From: Halobacillus litoralis
GTDB lineage: Bacteria > Bacillota > Bacilli > Bacillales > Halobacillaceae
NCBI RefSeq assembly: GCF_004101865.1
Contig: NZ_CP026119.1
Coordinates: forward strand, 71,750 to 135,749
Direction of reading: 5' to 3'
DNA: 64,000 nucleotides
How positions within the stretch are numbered: position 1 is the first letter of the stretch; each line of letters starts with the position of its first letter. Under the pieces are notes generated by a model that had not been told where the DNA came from, did not search any database, and worked only from the letters and a program-made list of their open reading frames with translations. Below, piece by piece: positions 27,025 to 35,700 of this stretch. The position numbers were made by a program, and so were the translations under genes.

Positions 27025-27519
27025 ATGTCTGAAGTAATTAAAATAATGGTACTAATTGTGCTTTTCTCAGGTTTAACAACGCTGCAATACAATATGGATG
27101 CTGATGAAACTACGACACGCCAGTTAAAAAACTCTCTAGAGCTAGCTGTTCATGATGCTGCGCTTGCTCTTGATGAGTCACAATTATCAAATGGAGAAAT
27201 TGTGTTTGATCAAGATCAGGCTATAGAACAATTTAAAAGTAGCTTGGAAAATAACTTGCAACTGCAATCAGGTGAAGGATACCTGTACACTCCTACAGAG
27301 AATTCTTTTTATAAGCATGATTTCTACCTGGAACATCTTGAGTTTCTAGACGATAGTAATTCTACGTTTCCATTAGTTTATGAAAATAGCGATTATGATA
27401 TCTTAGACAAAATTAATGGTCCAAGTATCGTTGCAGTAGTTTCTACAACCTCTCCTCGATATTTTGCTGGTAATGGAATAACCGCTAGAAAAGCTGTTGT
27501 TTATGAATACACTCAATAA
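27025..27519 (+). CDS. TadE/TadF-like pseudopilin
   Basis: A 164-residue protein with an N-terminal hydrophobic segment (residues 5-20), then an amphipathic helix and an acidic extracytoplasmic domain. It is the last gene of the Tad block, 21 bases after the previous one. It is probably a minor pseudopilin or pilus tip component; family by context. Confidence 0.58.
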   Translation: MSEVIKIMVLIVLFSGLTTLQYNMDADETTTRQLKNSLELAVHDAALALDESQLSNGEIVFDQDQAIEQFKSSLENNLQLQSGEGYLYTPTENSFYKHDFYLEHLEFLDDSNSTFPLVYENSDYDILDKINGPSIVAVVSTTSPRYFAGNGITARKAVVYEYTQ

Positions 27520-27557
27520 CCGCATTAGCTTTAAACCTTCCATGTTTCCCTAAAAAA

Positions 27558-27725
27558 TGGTGAAAAGTAAATAAGTTAGTGATATACTAATCTTGAATTA
27601 ACTTTCTATTATTTTTTTGCAACCTTTTTGGTTAGCGGGACTATTAAACATTAGCGTTCTTTGGAACATGGATTTTAAGATACAGCATGTATCTTTTAGT
27701 CTGTTTTCTAAAGGGCGCTTTTTTA
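27558..27725 (+). promoter_or_regulatory. Leader with shared hairpin and terminator before SLH protein gene
   Basis: Extended -10 TGA-TATACT at 27580-27588. About 30 bases on is the shared hairpin GCAACC-TTTTT-GGTTAGC (27619-27636) followed by GGGA, then a terminator with arms from AGCG (27653) to GCGCT (27715-27719) and T6. The same order occurs before 33073, 35322 and 56006. Confidence 0.75.
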
Positions 27726-27773
27726 TTGTCCGAAATAAGAATAGTGGAAAATAAAATAATTAGGAGGAATTTG

Positions 27774-29342
27774 ATGAAAAAACTTTTGGGCGTATTCGTG
27801 GTAATTACAAGCTTATTAGTATTATCCAGTACAGTGAGTGCAGAAGAAGCATTCAAAGACATTAACGGGCATTGGGCAGAAGAAGAAATCTTACAGATGG
27901 CCAATGAAGGAATTGTTAAAGGGGTGCCTGGAGGAAACTTTGAACCCAATCAAGAGATATCAAGAGCAGAGTTCATTGCAATACTGACACGAGTCTTTGA
28001 TTTTGAGGAATCTAAAAGTGATTTTTCAGATGTAAACGAAGGTGATTGGTTTTATAAATCCGTAAGTAAAGGATTTAATGAAGGAATAGTTAGTGGTTTT
28101 CCTAATGGAACATTTGGACCTAAACAGAATGTTACTAGACAGGACATAGCGGTTTTTATAGACCGAGCAATTAAAAAGAACGGTGATTTTAGTAAACTTG
28201 CTAAGTTAGAATTCAACGACGAGAATGATATTTTTCATTATGCGAAAGATAGCATCCGTACAATGGTTGCTTATAATCTAATGCAAGGTAAAGGTAACAA
28301 TAAGGTTGCGCCATTAGATAATGCTAACCGAGCTGAATCAACGGTAATGATTTATAGAATGAAAGAACTATTAAGTAGAGAAAGCAATCCAGAGCCTTCT
28401 GAACCAGAAGAGCCAAGTGATCCAGAACCGAGTGACCCAGAGCCTTCTGAACCAGAAGAGCCAAGTGATCCAGAACCGAGTGACCCGGAGCCTTCTGAAC
28501 CAGAAGAGCCAAGTGATCCAGAACCGAGTGACCCGGAGCCTTCCGAACCAGAAGAACCAAGTGATAAGCATTATACTGAAATGACTTTAGAAGAATTAAA
28601 AGAAGTCTATGGTCCATATACACTTGTAGAAAGAATTGATGGATATGCTCCAGGTGTTGGAATAACTACTAGAGACTTAATGGACCGTTATTACGATAAG
28701 TTAAATAATCCTGTTTATGATGTACCAGATCCGGAGACTTATATGAAAGAAAAAGAGAAATCTCTTCAATCTTTAAATGGTCATTACTCCACATGGTATC
28801 CAAAGTATGAAGTCATTAGCTATAATGGAATGCCATTTGTAGAATCACCTCTTTATGACGGGGACTACATTTTGCCATTTAAGTCCAATCAAGCAGACCG
28901 TTTATCTATACTTCCAAGAAGTCCTGCAAAAGGTGAAATATTAATTGATTTGCACACATATAGCGAAGGATTTGCAATATATCAACATGATAATGTAGGT
29001 GTGGGGTATTTAGGTGAGACCATGTATCAAAAGAATGGAGTATGGATGGTAGATAGTCATAGCTTATTTAATAGATTCGGAGATGTATCTACTGGTGCAG
29101 AATCACAAACTATTGAGTATAAAAATAGAACTGTAGAAGTTACCAATGGAAAAACCTTAATAAAAGTAAATGGTTCACAGAAAAACTTGCAAACTTCAGT
29201 AGAAAAGAAAAATGATACTTTGTTCGTTCCGCTTAGGGAAGTGGCCAATGAATTAGGTTTATATACAAGAGAATATAAACTAGAGTTGGGTAGGTTAGAG
29301 GTAGCCACATATGAATTGAAAGCTGATTTTGTAAGAAATTAA
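27774..29342 (+). CDS. SLH-domain surface protein with Pro/Glu/Ser repeats
   Basis: A 522-residue secreted protein. Signal peptide ~1-24; three SLH domains (~25-85, 88-145, 150-205; motifs such as GHWAEEEI, ISRAEF, FPNGTFGP) that bind pyruvylated secondary cell-wall polymer; a Pro/Glu/Asp/Ser repeat region (~206-262); a unique domain; and a C-terminal copper-amine-oxidase-like domain (~450-520, DTLFVPLREV). ATG 27774 follows AGGAGG. It directly follows the Tad operon, so it may be an adhesin or mating-contact surface protein. Confidence 0.85.
   Translation: MKKLLGVFVVITSLLVLSSTVSAEEAFKDINGHWAEEEILQMANEGIVKGVPGGNFEPNQEISRAEFIAILTRVFDFEESKSDFSDVNEGDWFYKSVSKGFNEGIVSGFPNGTFGPKQNVTRQDIAVFIDRAIKKNGDFSKLAKLEFNDENDIFHYAKDSIRTMVAYNLMQGKGNNKVAPLDNANRAESTVMIYRMKELLSRESNPEPSEPEEPSDPEPSDPEPSEPEEPSDPEPSDPEPSEPEEPSDPEPSDPEPSEPEEPSDKHYTEMTLEELKEVYGPYTLVERIDGYAPGVGITTRDLMDRYYDKLNNPVYDVPDPETYMKEKEKSLQSLNGHYSTWYPKYEVISYNGMPFVESPLYDGDYILPFKSNQADRLSILPRSPAKGEILIDLHTYSEGFAIYQHDNVGVGYLGETMYQKNGVWMVDSHSLFNRFGDVSTGAESQTIEYKNRTVEVTNGKTLIKVNGSQKNLQTSVEKKNDTLFVPLREVANELGLYTREYKLELGRLEVATYELKADFVRN
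28389..28562 (+). repeat. 48-base tandem repeat encoding Pro/Glu/Ser/Asp linker
   Basis: About 3.6 copies of a 48-base unit, in frame, encoding EPSEPEEPSDPEPSDP. Copies are nearly identical, so the copy number can vary. Confidence 0.9.
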
Positions 29343-29350
29343 AAAATAAA

Positions 29351-29416
29351 GAAAAGGAGTTAATTCTCCTTTTCTTATATAGTTGTTTGCGAAGTGAATT
29401 CGAACAACTATATAAG
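29351..29416 (+). terminator. Terminator overlapping a second 14-base inverted repeat
   Basis: GAAAAGGAG/CTCCTTTTC (29351-29374) forms a terminator-like hairpin. Overlapping it, CTTATATAGTTGTT (29374-29387) pairs perfectly with 29403-29416. The two stems share a base and could be alternatives, or the second may be an operator for the next gene. Confidence 0.6.
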
Positions 29417-29454
29417 AAATTAATTCTTTCTTAAATAAACGCTAAGGGGGACAT

Positions 29455-31458
29455 ATGAAAAAGATATTCTTTAGTTTAACGGTAATTCTAGTTGTCTCCA
29501 TATCATTTCCCGGAAATAAGGCAAATGCTTCTATTCCAGTAAACTCTAATGGGATGTATTTAGAAGATGTTTATTGGGTTGAAGATTTTTATCCACACCA
29601 TCTTTATTATGACGCAAATATACCTTTTCATTTAAATTCTAAATATGGCAAGTACCTAGGTAAGATGTTATCTGTACAAGATACGGAAACACATCTATAT
29701 GGAAGAACATTTGCACATAGTTCGACTTATTACCGCTGGGGGAAAGCTATGGGTGGGAACCCTTCTTATGTAAGAGACTATGTAAGAGAGTCAAAACTTG
29801 AGAGAGAATCTGATGGGAGGGTTTTTACTAGGGCTCATTCCAGACAACTTGCAGAATCTTCAGGAGCAGAATTAGAAGTATTATTTCGTAGTGCCGGCTC
29901 TACTGGAGTCGACCGTATTGTTGTAAAACCTACCCCTTATCCTACAGGAGATCTTAATGGCCCTTCGGTAGTTAATTTAAATGAAGATTTTACGGTTTCA
30001 TTTGATGCTAGAGAGTATTATCCCTACAGTGGAAACCGTATTAAGTGGGAACTATGGTTCGATGACCGTTTCCGAGTTGATAGCGGGACCTCTTATACTA
30101 GTAGAATAACTAGTAAAAAAATACCCTTATCATTAAATGGCCATGGTCATAGAAAAATGGAATTACGCATTTCTGATAAAGTTGAAAGAGAAACATCAAT
30201 TACAAAAAACATTTATGTAAACCGCCCTCCTGAAGCTGATTTTAATGCGAGTCCTAACCCTACAAACACAAAGAAATCTGTTTCATTTTCAAATAGGTCA
30301 AGCGATCCTGATGGAGACCGTTTGTCTTATAAATATGATTATAGAAAAAAAGGGAATAGTTCTTGGCAGCGCTTCAGTACAGCAACAAACCCTTCGCAGC
30401 GTTTTAGGAGTCTAGGAACCTATGAAGTTAGACTAACCGCAACCGATACTTACGGTGCATCAGATACTGAAATAAAAGAAATTGATGTAGAAAATCAGCC
30501 TCCTAATGCTAACTTTACCATGAGCCCGAACCCTACGGATAGGAATACAACAGTTGATTTTAATGATTATTCAAGTGATCCGGAAAACGATAGCTTAACT
30601 TACCAGTATCATTATAGGAAAAAGGGTGCTTTAAGCTGGAGGAGCCTAAGCACACGTGCAGAACCCAGCCACAGATTTACTAGCTTAGGAACCTATGAAG
30701 TCAGATTGAGAGTTACAGATATTCATGGTGACTATGACACTAAGACAAAGGAAATAGATGTAGAAAACATAAGCCCTGAAGTTAAAGTTAATTATAACCC
30801 TTCTCCTGTGTATGAGGGCGATGATGTAGATATATGCATTACCCCTACTGACGAGGATAAAGACCGTCTGAAAATCACTCTATATATACAAAAAAAGGGA
30901 GGATCTACACAGAAAGTTCTTGAAGTGTCTAACCTTGATTCGGGCACTGAAAAATGTCATACAGTGGAAGACATAGAAGACGGCGAGTATGAAACCACTA
31001 CTACAGTTACTGACGGCAATGATTCAAAAACTGTAACTTTAACATTTACAGCAAAGGAATTGTCCATCACTGGTCATGTAAACCATACAGACAAATGGGA
31101 AGAAAAGCATATGGTGCTTGGTAACCCGTTAGACCATTTCTATTCTGGAGAAAGGTTCTTATTACTAGCTGATTTGATTGATTATCCCGTAGATTACCTA
31201 AATGTATTCTTCGAAGGATATCAATTGAATAGCAACCTATATACAGAAACGGTACCGTTAAGTGCAGATTCTCCTGTCTCCTGGGTTGGCGACTTATACA
31301 ATTCTGAATTCCAAGATGGCAATACCAAACTTAGAGGTGGGGTAATTACTTTTGATTTCGAAGTTAAATATCAAAATGGAACAATAAAAAGAGATACTGT
31401 TAATGTTGAAATAATTGGTGATGTATACGATGTATTTCAAATAAAGCAGAAATATTAA
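29455..31458 (+). CDS. Secreted PKD-repeat surface protein
   Basis: A 667-residue protein with a signal peptide (cleavage after KANA, ~residue 25). Residues ~260-345 and ~350-435 are two PKD domains (PPEADF / PPNANF starts, SSDPDGD and SSDPEND blocks, YEVRL); a third related Ig-like domain follows (~438-535). The N-terminal 250 residues and the C-terminal ~130 are not recognised. No LPXTG or SLH anchor is seen, so it may be secreted or bound through partners. ATG 29455 follows AAGGGGG. Position next to the SLH protein suggests a joint role in surface contact. Confidence 0.78.
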   Translation: MKKIFFSLTVILVVSISFPGNKANASIPVNSNGMYLEDVYWVEDFYPHHLYYDANIPFHLNSKYGKYLGKMLSVQDTETHLYGRTFAHSSTYYRWGKAMGGNPSYVRDYVRESKLERESDGRVFTRAHSRQLAESSGAELEVLFRSAGSTGVDRIVVKPTPYPTGDLNGPSVVNLNEDFTVSFDAREYYPYSGNRIKWELWFDDRFRVDSGTSYTSRITSKKIPLSLNGHGHRKMELRISDKVERETSITKNIYVNRPPEADFNASPNPTNTKKSVSFSNRSSDPDGDRLSYKYDYRKKGNSSWQRFSTATNPSQRFRSLGTYEVRLTATDTYGASDTEIKEIDVENQPPNANFTMSPNPTDRNTTVDFNDYSSDPENDSLTYQYHYRKKGALSWRSLSTRAEPSHRFTSLGTYEVRLRVTDIHGDYDTKTKEIDVENISPEVKVNYNPSPVYEGDDVDICITPTDEDKDRLKITLYIQKKGGSTQKVLEVSNLDSGTEKCHTVEDIEDGEYETTTTVTDGNDSKTVTLTFTAKELSITGHVNHTDKWEEKHMVLGNPLDHFYSGERFLLLADLIDYPVDYLNVFFEGYQLNSNLYTETVPLSADSPVSWVGDLYNSEFQDGNTKLRGGVITFDFEVKYQNGTIKRDTVNVEIIGDVYDVFQIKQKY

Positions 31459-31497
31459 AAAGAAAAAGCCGCTAAATTCACTGGCTTTTTCTTTTTT
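31458..31497 (+). terminator. Terminator after PKD protein gene
   Basis: Arms A-rich AAAAAGCC and GGCTTTTT around a short loop, T-rich end. Confidence 0.8.
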
Positions 31498-31555
31498 GTT
31501 ATATATGTTAAATTACCCTACAAATGAAATATTTGTAAGAGGAAGGGATGCCCAC

Positions 31556-31813
31556 ATGGAAAAAATCAATTGTTTCAAAATAGGTGAGCAGTTGTTTAGA
31601 GGAGTGAAAAATTTCTCTCACAGGAATGATCATACCATTATTATTGAACCTTCCTCTTATCCCACAAGAAGCTTTATTGAAAACATTTCAAAGTTTAATA
31701 GGTTTGAAGAGGTGAAAGTTCATATTGAGGGAAATGAGGAATGGAGGACTCTAAGTGGACCGTTCCATTTTGAGGAGTATCTGGGTCTTTTGATTTTTAA
31801 AAAAGTAATTTGA
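31556..31813 (+). CDS. Hypothetical 85-residue protein
   Basis: ATG 31556 is chosen because GAGGAAGGGA precedes it; the frame is open further upstream through the terminator. The protein is mixed and soluble with no signal or membrane helix. Not recognised. It stands alone before the XRE regulator. Confidence 0.5.
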   Translation: MEKINCFKIGEQLFRGVKNFSHRNDHTIIIEPSSYPTRSFIENISKFNRFEEVKVHIEGNEEWRTLSGPFHFEEYLGLLIFKKVI

Positions 31814-31898
31814 ACTCTTCAAACTTATCGGATGTAATTATTATCCATCACACTTATAAACTGTAGAAATAAATGAGTGACCATTGTAATATCATGAT

Positions 31899-32120
31899 AT
31901 GACTAAACAATCAAATGTTAAAATATTATTTGGTGCAAACGTTAAATATCATCGAAATCGTCTAAAAATATCTCAAGAAATACTAGCAGAGAAAACCAAC
32001 TTACATAGGAATTATATAGGTGAAGTTGAAAGAGGACTTAGAAACCTCTCCTTAGAGAATATATATAAAATTTCTAAGGCTTTAGGGGTAAAAATGTCCG
32101 ATTTGTTAGATTTCGAATAA
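31899..32120 (+). CDS. XRE-family transcriptional regulator
   Basis: A 73-residue protein that is almost entirely a helix-turn-helix of the Cro/C1 (XRE) type: VKYHRNRLKISQEILAEK then NYIGEVERGLRNLS, and ALGVKMSDLL. It binds DNA as a dimer. No good ribosome site precedes ATG 31899, so the message may be leaderless or weakly translated. It resembles controller (C) proteins of restriction systems and small plasmid repressors. A target operator was not identified. Confidence 0.85.
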   Translation: MTKQSNVKILFGANVKYHRNRLKISQEILAEKTNLHRNYIGEVERGLRNLSLENIYKISKALGVKMSDLLDFE

Positions 32121-32159
32121 AACCTGGCGGGGAACAGATAAAGGACCAAGAGCAGCTTC

Positions 32160-32399
32160 TTGTTTAACTTTAAAAAGTTAGATAATATGAAGCTTGTTTG
32201 TGTAGCGCCTGATTTAGAATCATTTTTTGATAAATTTATTTTGACTTTAGAATTCTACAATGTTCGCAAGATTTTTATATTAGAATTAAATTATCAAAAC
32301 GAGTCTGAAATTAGGTTAAATTATTCACGGATGTGGGTAATTAAAGACAGTGGGGTGTTTTTTAATGTTAAACAGAGAGACTACATTAGAGCAATTTAA
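32160..32399 (+). CDS. Hypothetical 79-residue protein
   Basis: A weakly supported reading frame (TTG start, poor ribosome site, internal ATG at 32187) that overlaps the next gene by 35 bases. It has a normal soluble protein composition. Not recognised. Confidence 0.35.
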   Translation: MFNFKKLDNMKLVCVAPDLESFFDKFILTLEFYNVRKIFILELNYQNESEIRLNYSRMWVIKDSGVFFNVKQRDYIRAI

Positions 32400-32736
32400 T
32401 GATTTGAGCAAAGAGAACTTATCGATTAACAACTACTTTTTGAAAAAAGCTTATTTTATTGTGGATGAAGAATCTTATATTGAGTTAGTATCTGTATCCA
32501 AAGAATACCTTGAGTATTTAGGGGATGAAAAGATTACTCAATTTGAAGTTCTGGCTTCAGAAACAAGAGAAGTAAGCTTATCTTCAGCTACAAGAGATTT
32601 TCACAAAAAATTACTTAAACACGAAAACATCAATTTGGTTTATAAGTTAAACGAAGATCAGGCTGAAAAACTAGTTGAACAATACCAAGAACAACTACAC
32701 GAAATCACAGAAGAATCCATGGCTACACTAAATTAA
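32365..32736 (+). CDS. Hypothetical 123-residue acidic protein
   Basis: ATG 32365 is preferred over GTG 32350; GTGGGGTG lies upstream. The protein is acidic and mostly helical, with a coiled-coil-like C-terminus rich in Gln/Glu. No signal or membrane segment. Not recognised. It precedes a leader-attenuator region. Confidence 0.55.
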   Translation: MLNRETTLEQFNDLSKENLSINNYFLKKAYFIVDEESYIELVSVSKEYLEYLGDEKITQFEVLASETREVSLSSATRDFHKKLLKHENINLVYKLNEDQAEKLVEQYQEQLHEITEESMATLN

Positions 32737-33072
32737 TTGTGATTGTGAGGGCAATTTGCTATAATTTCATCATAGTATCTTACAATTGATTTTTATGGCA
32801 ATCTTTTAAGATTAGCGGGTAAATAAAAAGACATTCAAAGTGCCTTTGGGCATGTTTTAAGACTTACACGTAACGTGTGCGTCAATTAGAACATGCTCAA
32901 AGGCATTTTTTTGTGCTTTGAGAGGGGAGGATTCTTTTTTTCAGTAAGTTAATGGAAGAGGAATAAAACAATCGGAAGGGTGTTTATGAAATGAATTTGT
33001 TTTGCATGATGAGCATTAATACAATGTTCGTTACGGGTGGCGTGAGAAAAAATTATGACAGGGGGTTTTTGC
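32737..33072 (+). promoter_or_regulatory. Leader with shared hairpin and terminator before 33073 operon
   Basis: -35 TTGTGA (32737-32742), 17-base gap, -10 TATAAT (32760-32765) with TGC before it. The shared hairpin GCAATC-TTTTAA-GATTAGC is at 32798-32816 followed by GGG. The terminator has arms TGCCTTTGGGCATGTT (32841-32856) and AACATGCTCAAAGGCA (32890-32905), then T7. From 32915 to 33072 only a 32-codon frame is seen, which is not convincing. Confidence 0.78.
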
Positions 33073-33612
33073 ATGTTCAAAGTAACTTGCTTTTCCTCTG
33101 TTAGTCCAGAAGATCTATGGGAAAGATTAAAAGGTTTGCGATTTAGTTATACCACAGAAGGTTTTGTATGGCAGCAAGAACAAAGCGTGTTCAAAATAGT
33201 CCCGTTTAAGAATCCACCTAGAGGAGATGCCTATGGATATCGCGTCTACTTCAAGGGGCCTCAAGGGAGCATTCATGGCCCAATTTACTTGTTTGATATG
33301 GCTCTTGGGTGGAGTGATATAAAAATTAAAGGGATAGAGTACTTCATCTATGATTCGAAAATGAATCATCAAAGCTGGCTAGAACTTCTTTTGGAAACTC
33401 GTAAATTTAAAACAATCAATGCTAAAGGTATCTTTAGTAAAGGAAGGGTAGGCATTATCCCTGTTGATGATGGTGTTAATCTTCAAATTCGACCTATCAA
33501 GGGGAAGAATCTTAAATTAATTGATTGTTTGCATGAACTTGAAAGAGTAAGAGATGAAGTGAAACCGCAGAAATACGATTTGTTCTCTTTTTCAGAGGAG
33601 GAAGCAATATGA
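33073..33612 (+). CDS. Hypothetical 179-residue protein
   Basis: ATG 33073 follows AGGGGG. The protein is soluble, with aromatic-rich N-terminal half; no family recognised. The stop overlaps the next start by four bases, so it is translationally coupled to the next two small genes, forming a three-gene operon under the leader at 32737. Confidence 0.62.
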   Translation: MFKVTCFSSVSPEDLWERLKGLRFSYTTEGFVWQQEQSVFKIVPFKNPPRGDAYGYRVYFKGPQGSIHGPIYLFDMALGWSDIKIKGIEYFIYDSKMNHQSWLELLLETRKFKTINAKGIFSKGRVGIIPVDDGVNLQIRPIKGKNLKLIDCLHELERVRDEVKPQKYDLFSFSEEEAI

Positions 33613-34031
33613 GTTTCGACTTCTTCACTAAGAATAGCGTATATACTGTCGAGGACACTTGTGTGTACAAAAATGGAGAACTACTAGCACAAGGGAAAGT
33701 AAACCCTTTACAAGTGCTCTTAGGGCTTCCTGGTGCCATTTCGGTTTATGATCCATATTCGGGGTCATCAAATAATATTTGGACCGGGGAAATTCGTTCC
33801 ATTCTTCCTCAGAATGAACGAATAAATAAATTATCTTTACCTACTAGAAATCGTTATGTAGTAAGGGTAAGAGTGGATTGTAGGAACAGGGAATTTGTCG
33901 TTAATGCTATTGATGAATCACATAGTGTTAAGCATTTAAAAAGTTTTTTTAAACATATGGAACTAATATCTGTACACCAAGTTAATTCTAGCTATGTTCC
34001 TGCCACAAAGGAGGAATCTGTATGTTGTTAG
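33609..34031 (+). CDS. Hypothetical 140-residue protein
   Basis: ATG 33609 overlaps the previous stop; AGAGGAGG precedes it. The protein is soluble and beta-rich, ending with Cys-Cys. Not recognised. Second gene of the 33.1-34.2 kb operon. Confidence 0.62.
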   Translation: MSFDFFTKNSVYTVEDTCVYKNGELLAQGKVNPLQVLLGLPGAISVYDPYSGSSNNIWTGEIRSILPQNERINKLSLPTRNRYVVRVRVDCRNREFVVNAIDESHSVKHLKSFFKHMELISVHQVNSSYVPATKEESVCC

Positions 34032-34186
34032 ATAAGAAAGCTAGTCAAATTTATCGTAAGCTCCAATGTGCAAAAGATGAATATGAGAGGTTTATGATTA
34101 TCGACCAATTAAATCCAGACTTAGCAAAGAGAACATTCATACGATACGTGATGAATGAGAATAACGCGAACAAGAACAAACAATAA
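34022..34186 (+). CDS. Hypothetical 54-residue protein
   Basis: ATG 34022 is preceded by AAGGAGG and overlaps the end of the previous gene by ten bases. It encodes a basic, helical 54-residue protein with a Lys/Asn end. Function unknown; perhaps nucleic-acid binding because of charge. Confidence 0.6.
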   Translation: MLLDKKASQIYRKLQCAKDEYERFMIIDQLNPDLAKRTFIRYVMNENNANKNKQ

Positions 34187-34226
34187 CTAAATATCCCCTT
34201 CCTAGTAGAGAGTAATCTATTTAATT

Positions 34227-34249
34227 GCTCCCCTTACTAGGCGGGGAGC
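34227..34249 (+). other. Hairpin before 34270
   Basis: GCTCCCC-N9-GGGGAGC, no T tract. It lies just upstream of the ribosome site of the next gene, so it could be a control or processing element. Confidence 0.5.
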
Positions 34250-34269
34250 ATATTTAGGGGGAAATACAA

Positions 34270-35094
34270 ATGAAAAAGAATGCTGCGAAAATTATGGAGG
34301 AGTTAATGGAGTCAGGTTTATATCCAGAAAAGAGCAATATGGAGAATAAAGAGGATCTCATTAAGAAAGGAATCCATAAACAATTAAAGAATTCAGAAGA
34401 GAAAAGACATGAATTTGGTTCGCAAGGTATCGTAGCGAAGTTTGTTCCAAAGAAAATCACGGATGTTGATTATCAAGGATTAAAGGAATACCTTTACGAC
34501 ATAGGACTCCTTATTCCTTTGATGAAGATTGACGACCGCTTATTGAAGAAAGACCTTTTCAATAAAGAGATTTTTAATGAATTTAAAACGGGAGAGGATT
34601 TCTATGTGCGCCCAAACTTTAATAAGTTAGGGAAAGAGCTTAACAAACCTTCCCTCTTCGACGTAAGTAAGTGGGAACTTGAAGAAATGATTGATGAATT
34701 TCGAAGGGCTTCCACAAAAACGAAAGAAATAAAAGAGACTTATAAAAATCACATGATGATGATGGCTAAGTGTCCTGTATTAGAAAAGGATAATAAAATC
34801 AAACACAAGTATGGTTCGGTTTCTAGAATTTCTTCCGGCTGTACTTATGATCTTGAAGGCATACATGATGAGATAGGTGCAGAATTGCTCATTAAATACG
34901 GGAAAGTGAACACCAATAAATTACAGGAGTTCATTTACAAAGGTACATTATCTCAAAAAGATGTTGACCAGTTTAGGACAATCGTAGATGTGCGATTAGA
35001 CTTTATGGTGATGAGTTTAGATACAGAAAGAAGAATGATTGAACAATACCAGAGAGAAAGGACCAAAGCTTCTCAAGCTAGATTAAGAGCATAG
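34270..35094 (+). CDS. Hypothetical 274-residue protein
   Basis: ATG 34270 follows AGGGGG. The protein is rich in Lys and Glu, mostly helical, soluble, with no recognised domain. A Met-rich HMMMMAKC segment lies around residue 160. It lies between two leader-controlled operons and may be a single-gene unit. Confidence 0.65.
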   Translation: MKKNAAKIMEELMESGLYPEKSNMENKEDLIKKGIHKQLKNSEEKRHEFGSQGIVAKFVPKKITDVDYQGLKEYLYDIGLLIPLMKIDDRLLKKDLFNKEIFNEFKTGEDFYVRPNFNKLGKELNKPSLFDVSKWELEEMIDEFRRASTKTKEIKETYKNHMMMMAKCPVLEKDNKIKHKYGSVSRISSGCTYDLEGIHDEIGAELLIKYGKVNTNKLQEFIYKGTLSQKDVDQFRTIVDVRLDFMVMSLDTERRMIEQYQRERTKASQARLRA

Positions 35095-35137
35095 CTAACT
35101 GAAATACGTGCTTTACCTTGTCGGTAGCAAAATTAAG

Positions 35138-35282
35138 TGGTATGATTTAACTGTTAAGATTACTTTTTACTTTTTTTGCAACCTTTTTAGGTTAGCGGGT
35201 GTATTATTAAACGCAGCGTCCTTTGGGATGATTCTATAAACACTTATGTGTTTATGAGTCTTTCTGAAGGGCGCTTTTTTGC
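35138..35282 (+). promoter_or_regulatory. Leader with shared hairpin and terminator before ssb operon
   Basis: Extended -10 TGG-TATGAT (35138-35146), about 31 bases, shared hairpin GCAACC-TTTTTA-GGTTAGC (35178-35196), GGG, then a terminator from AGCG (35215) to GCGCT (35271-35275) with T6; inner stem ATAAACAC/GTGTTTAT. Nearly the same as the leader at 27558-27725, including the terminator arms. Confidence 0.78.
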
Positions 35283-35321
35283 GTTTGATATAAATTATTC
35301 TTCAGAAAGGGTGGATGTTTT

Positions 35322-35681
35322 ATGGCTATGACAATAGCTGAATTTTTCGGTATCGAAGATCGGGTGGAAGATTGTAGAAAAGAAGTACAGGCAAAAGAGG
35401 TGGCGCTAGAACGGTCCCCTTACAAAGCGGAGATTATAAGAAAAGATGGAGAACGTCGTATTTATCCTTGCCGTTCTTCTCAAAAGAAAGTTGCTATTAA
35501 AGAAATCTTGCTCTTCGTTAAATCTATCGAAGAAGCTACTGGAGAAAAAGTTGCTTGGCGTTTCAAAGGAGAAAAGGTATTTCATTTTAGTCAACAGACT
35601 TTTAATGAAGTAAGCTCAAAAACGTCAATAAAAGGAAAAATGAAAAAATTTTTAAACGCATTCTTTGATTTAGAAGATTAA
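35322..35681 (+). CDS. Hypothetical 119-residue protein upstream of ssb
   Basis: ATG 35322; GAAAGGGTGG upstream. A basic soluble protein with strands of Ile/Val and Lys-rich C-terminus; no family recognised. Lies 19 bases before ssb, in the same operon behind a leader attenuator, so a role in DNA handling is possible. Confidence 0.6.
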   Translation: MAMTIAEFFGIEDRVEDCRKEVQAKEVALERSPYKAEIIRKDGERRIYPCRSSQKKVAIKEILLFVKSIEEATGEKVAWRFKGEKVFHFSQQTFNEVSSKTSIKGKMKKFLNAFFDLED

Positions 35682-35700
35682 TCATTAGGGGGAATTACAA

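Noticed and set aside
27653..27675. GTTC-N4-GAAC near 27656 as an SOS box
   Set aside because: The half-sites are in the wrong order (the box is GAAC-N4-GTTC), and the sequence is an arm of the leader terminator.
28389..28562. CRISPR-like array
   Set aside because: The repeats are contiguous, in frame and without spacers; they encode a protein linker. No CRISPR array was seen anywhere.
28324..28623. Minus-strand frames opposite the SLH protein repeat
   Set aside because: They exist only because the tandem repeat is open in several frames; composition is not protein-like.
32992..33090. Possible 32-codon peptide before 33073
   Set aside because: It overlaps the ribosome site and start of the next gene and has no conserved features.
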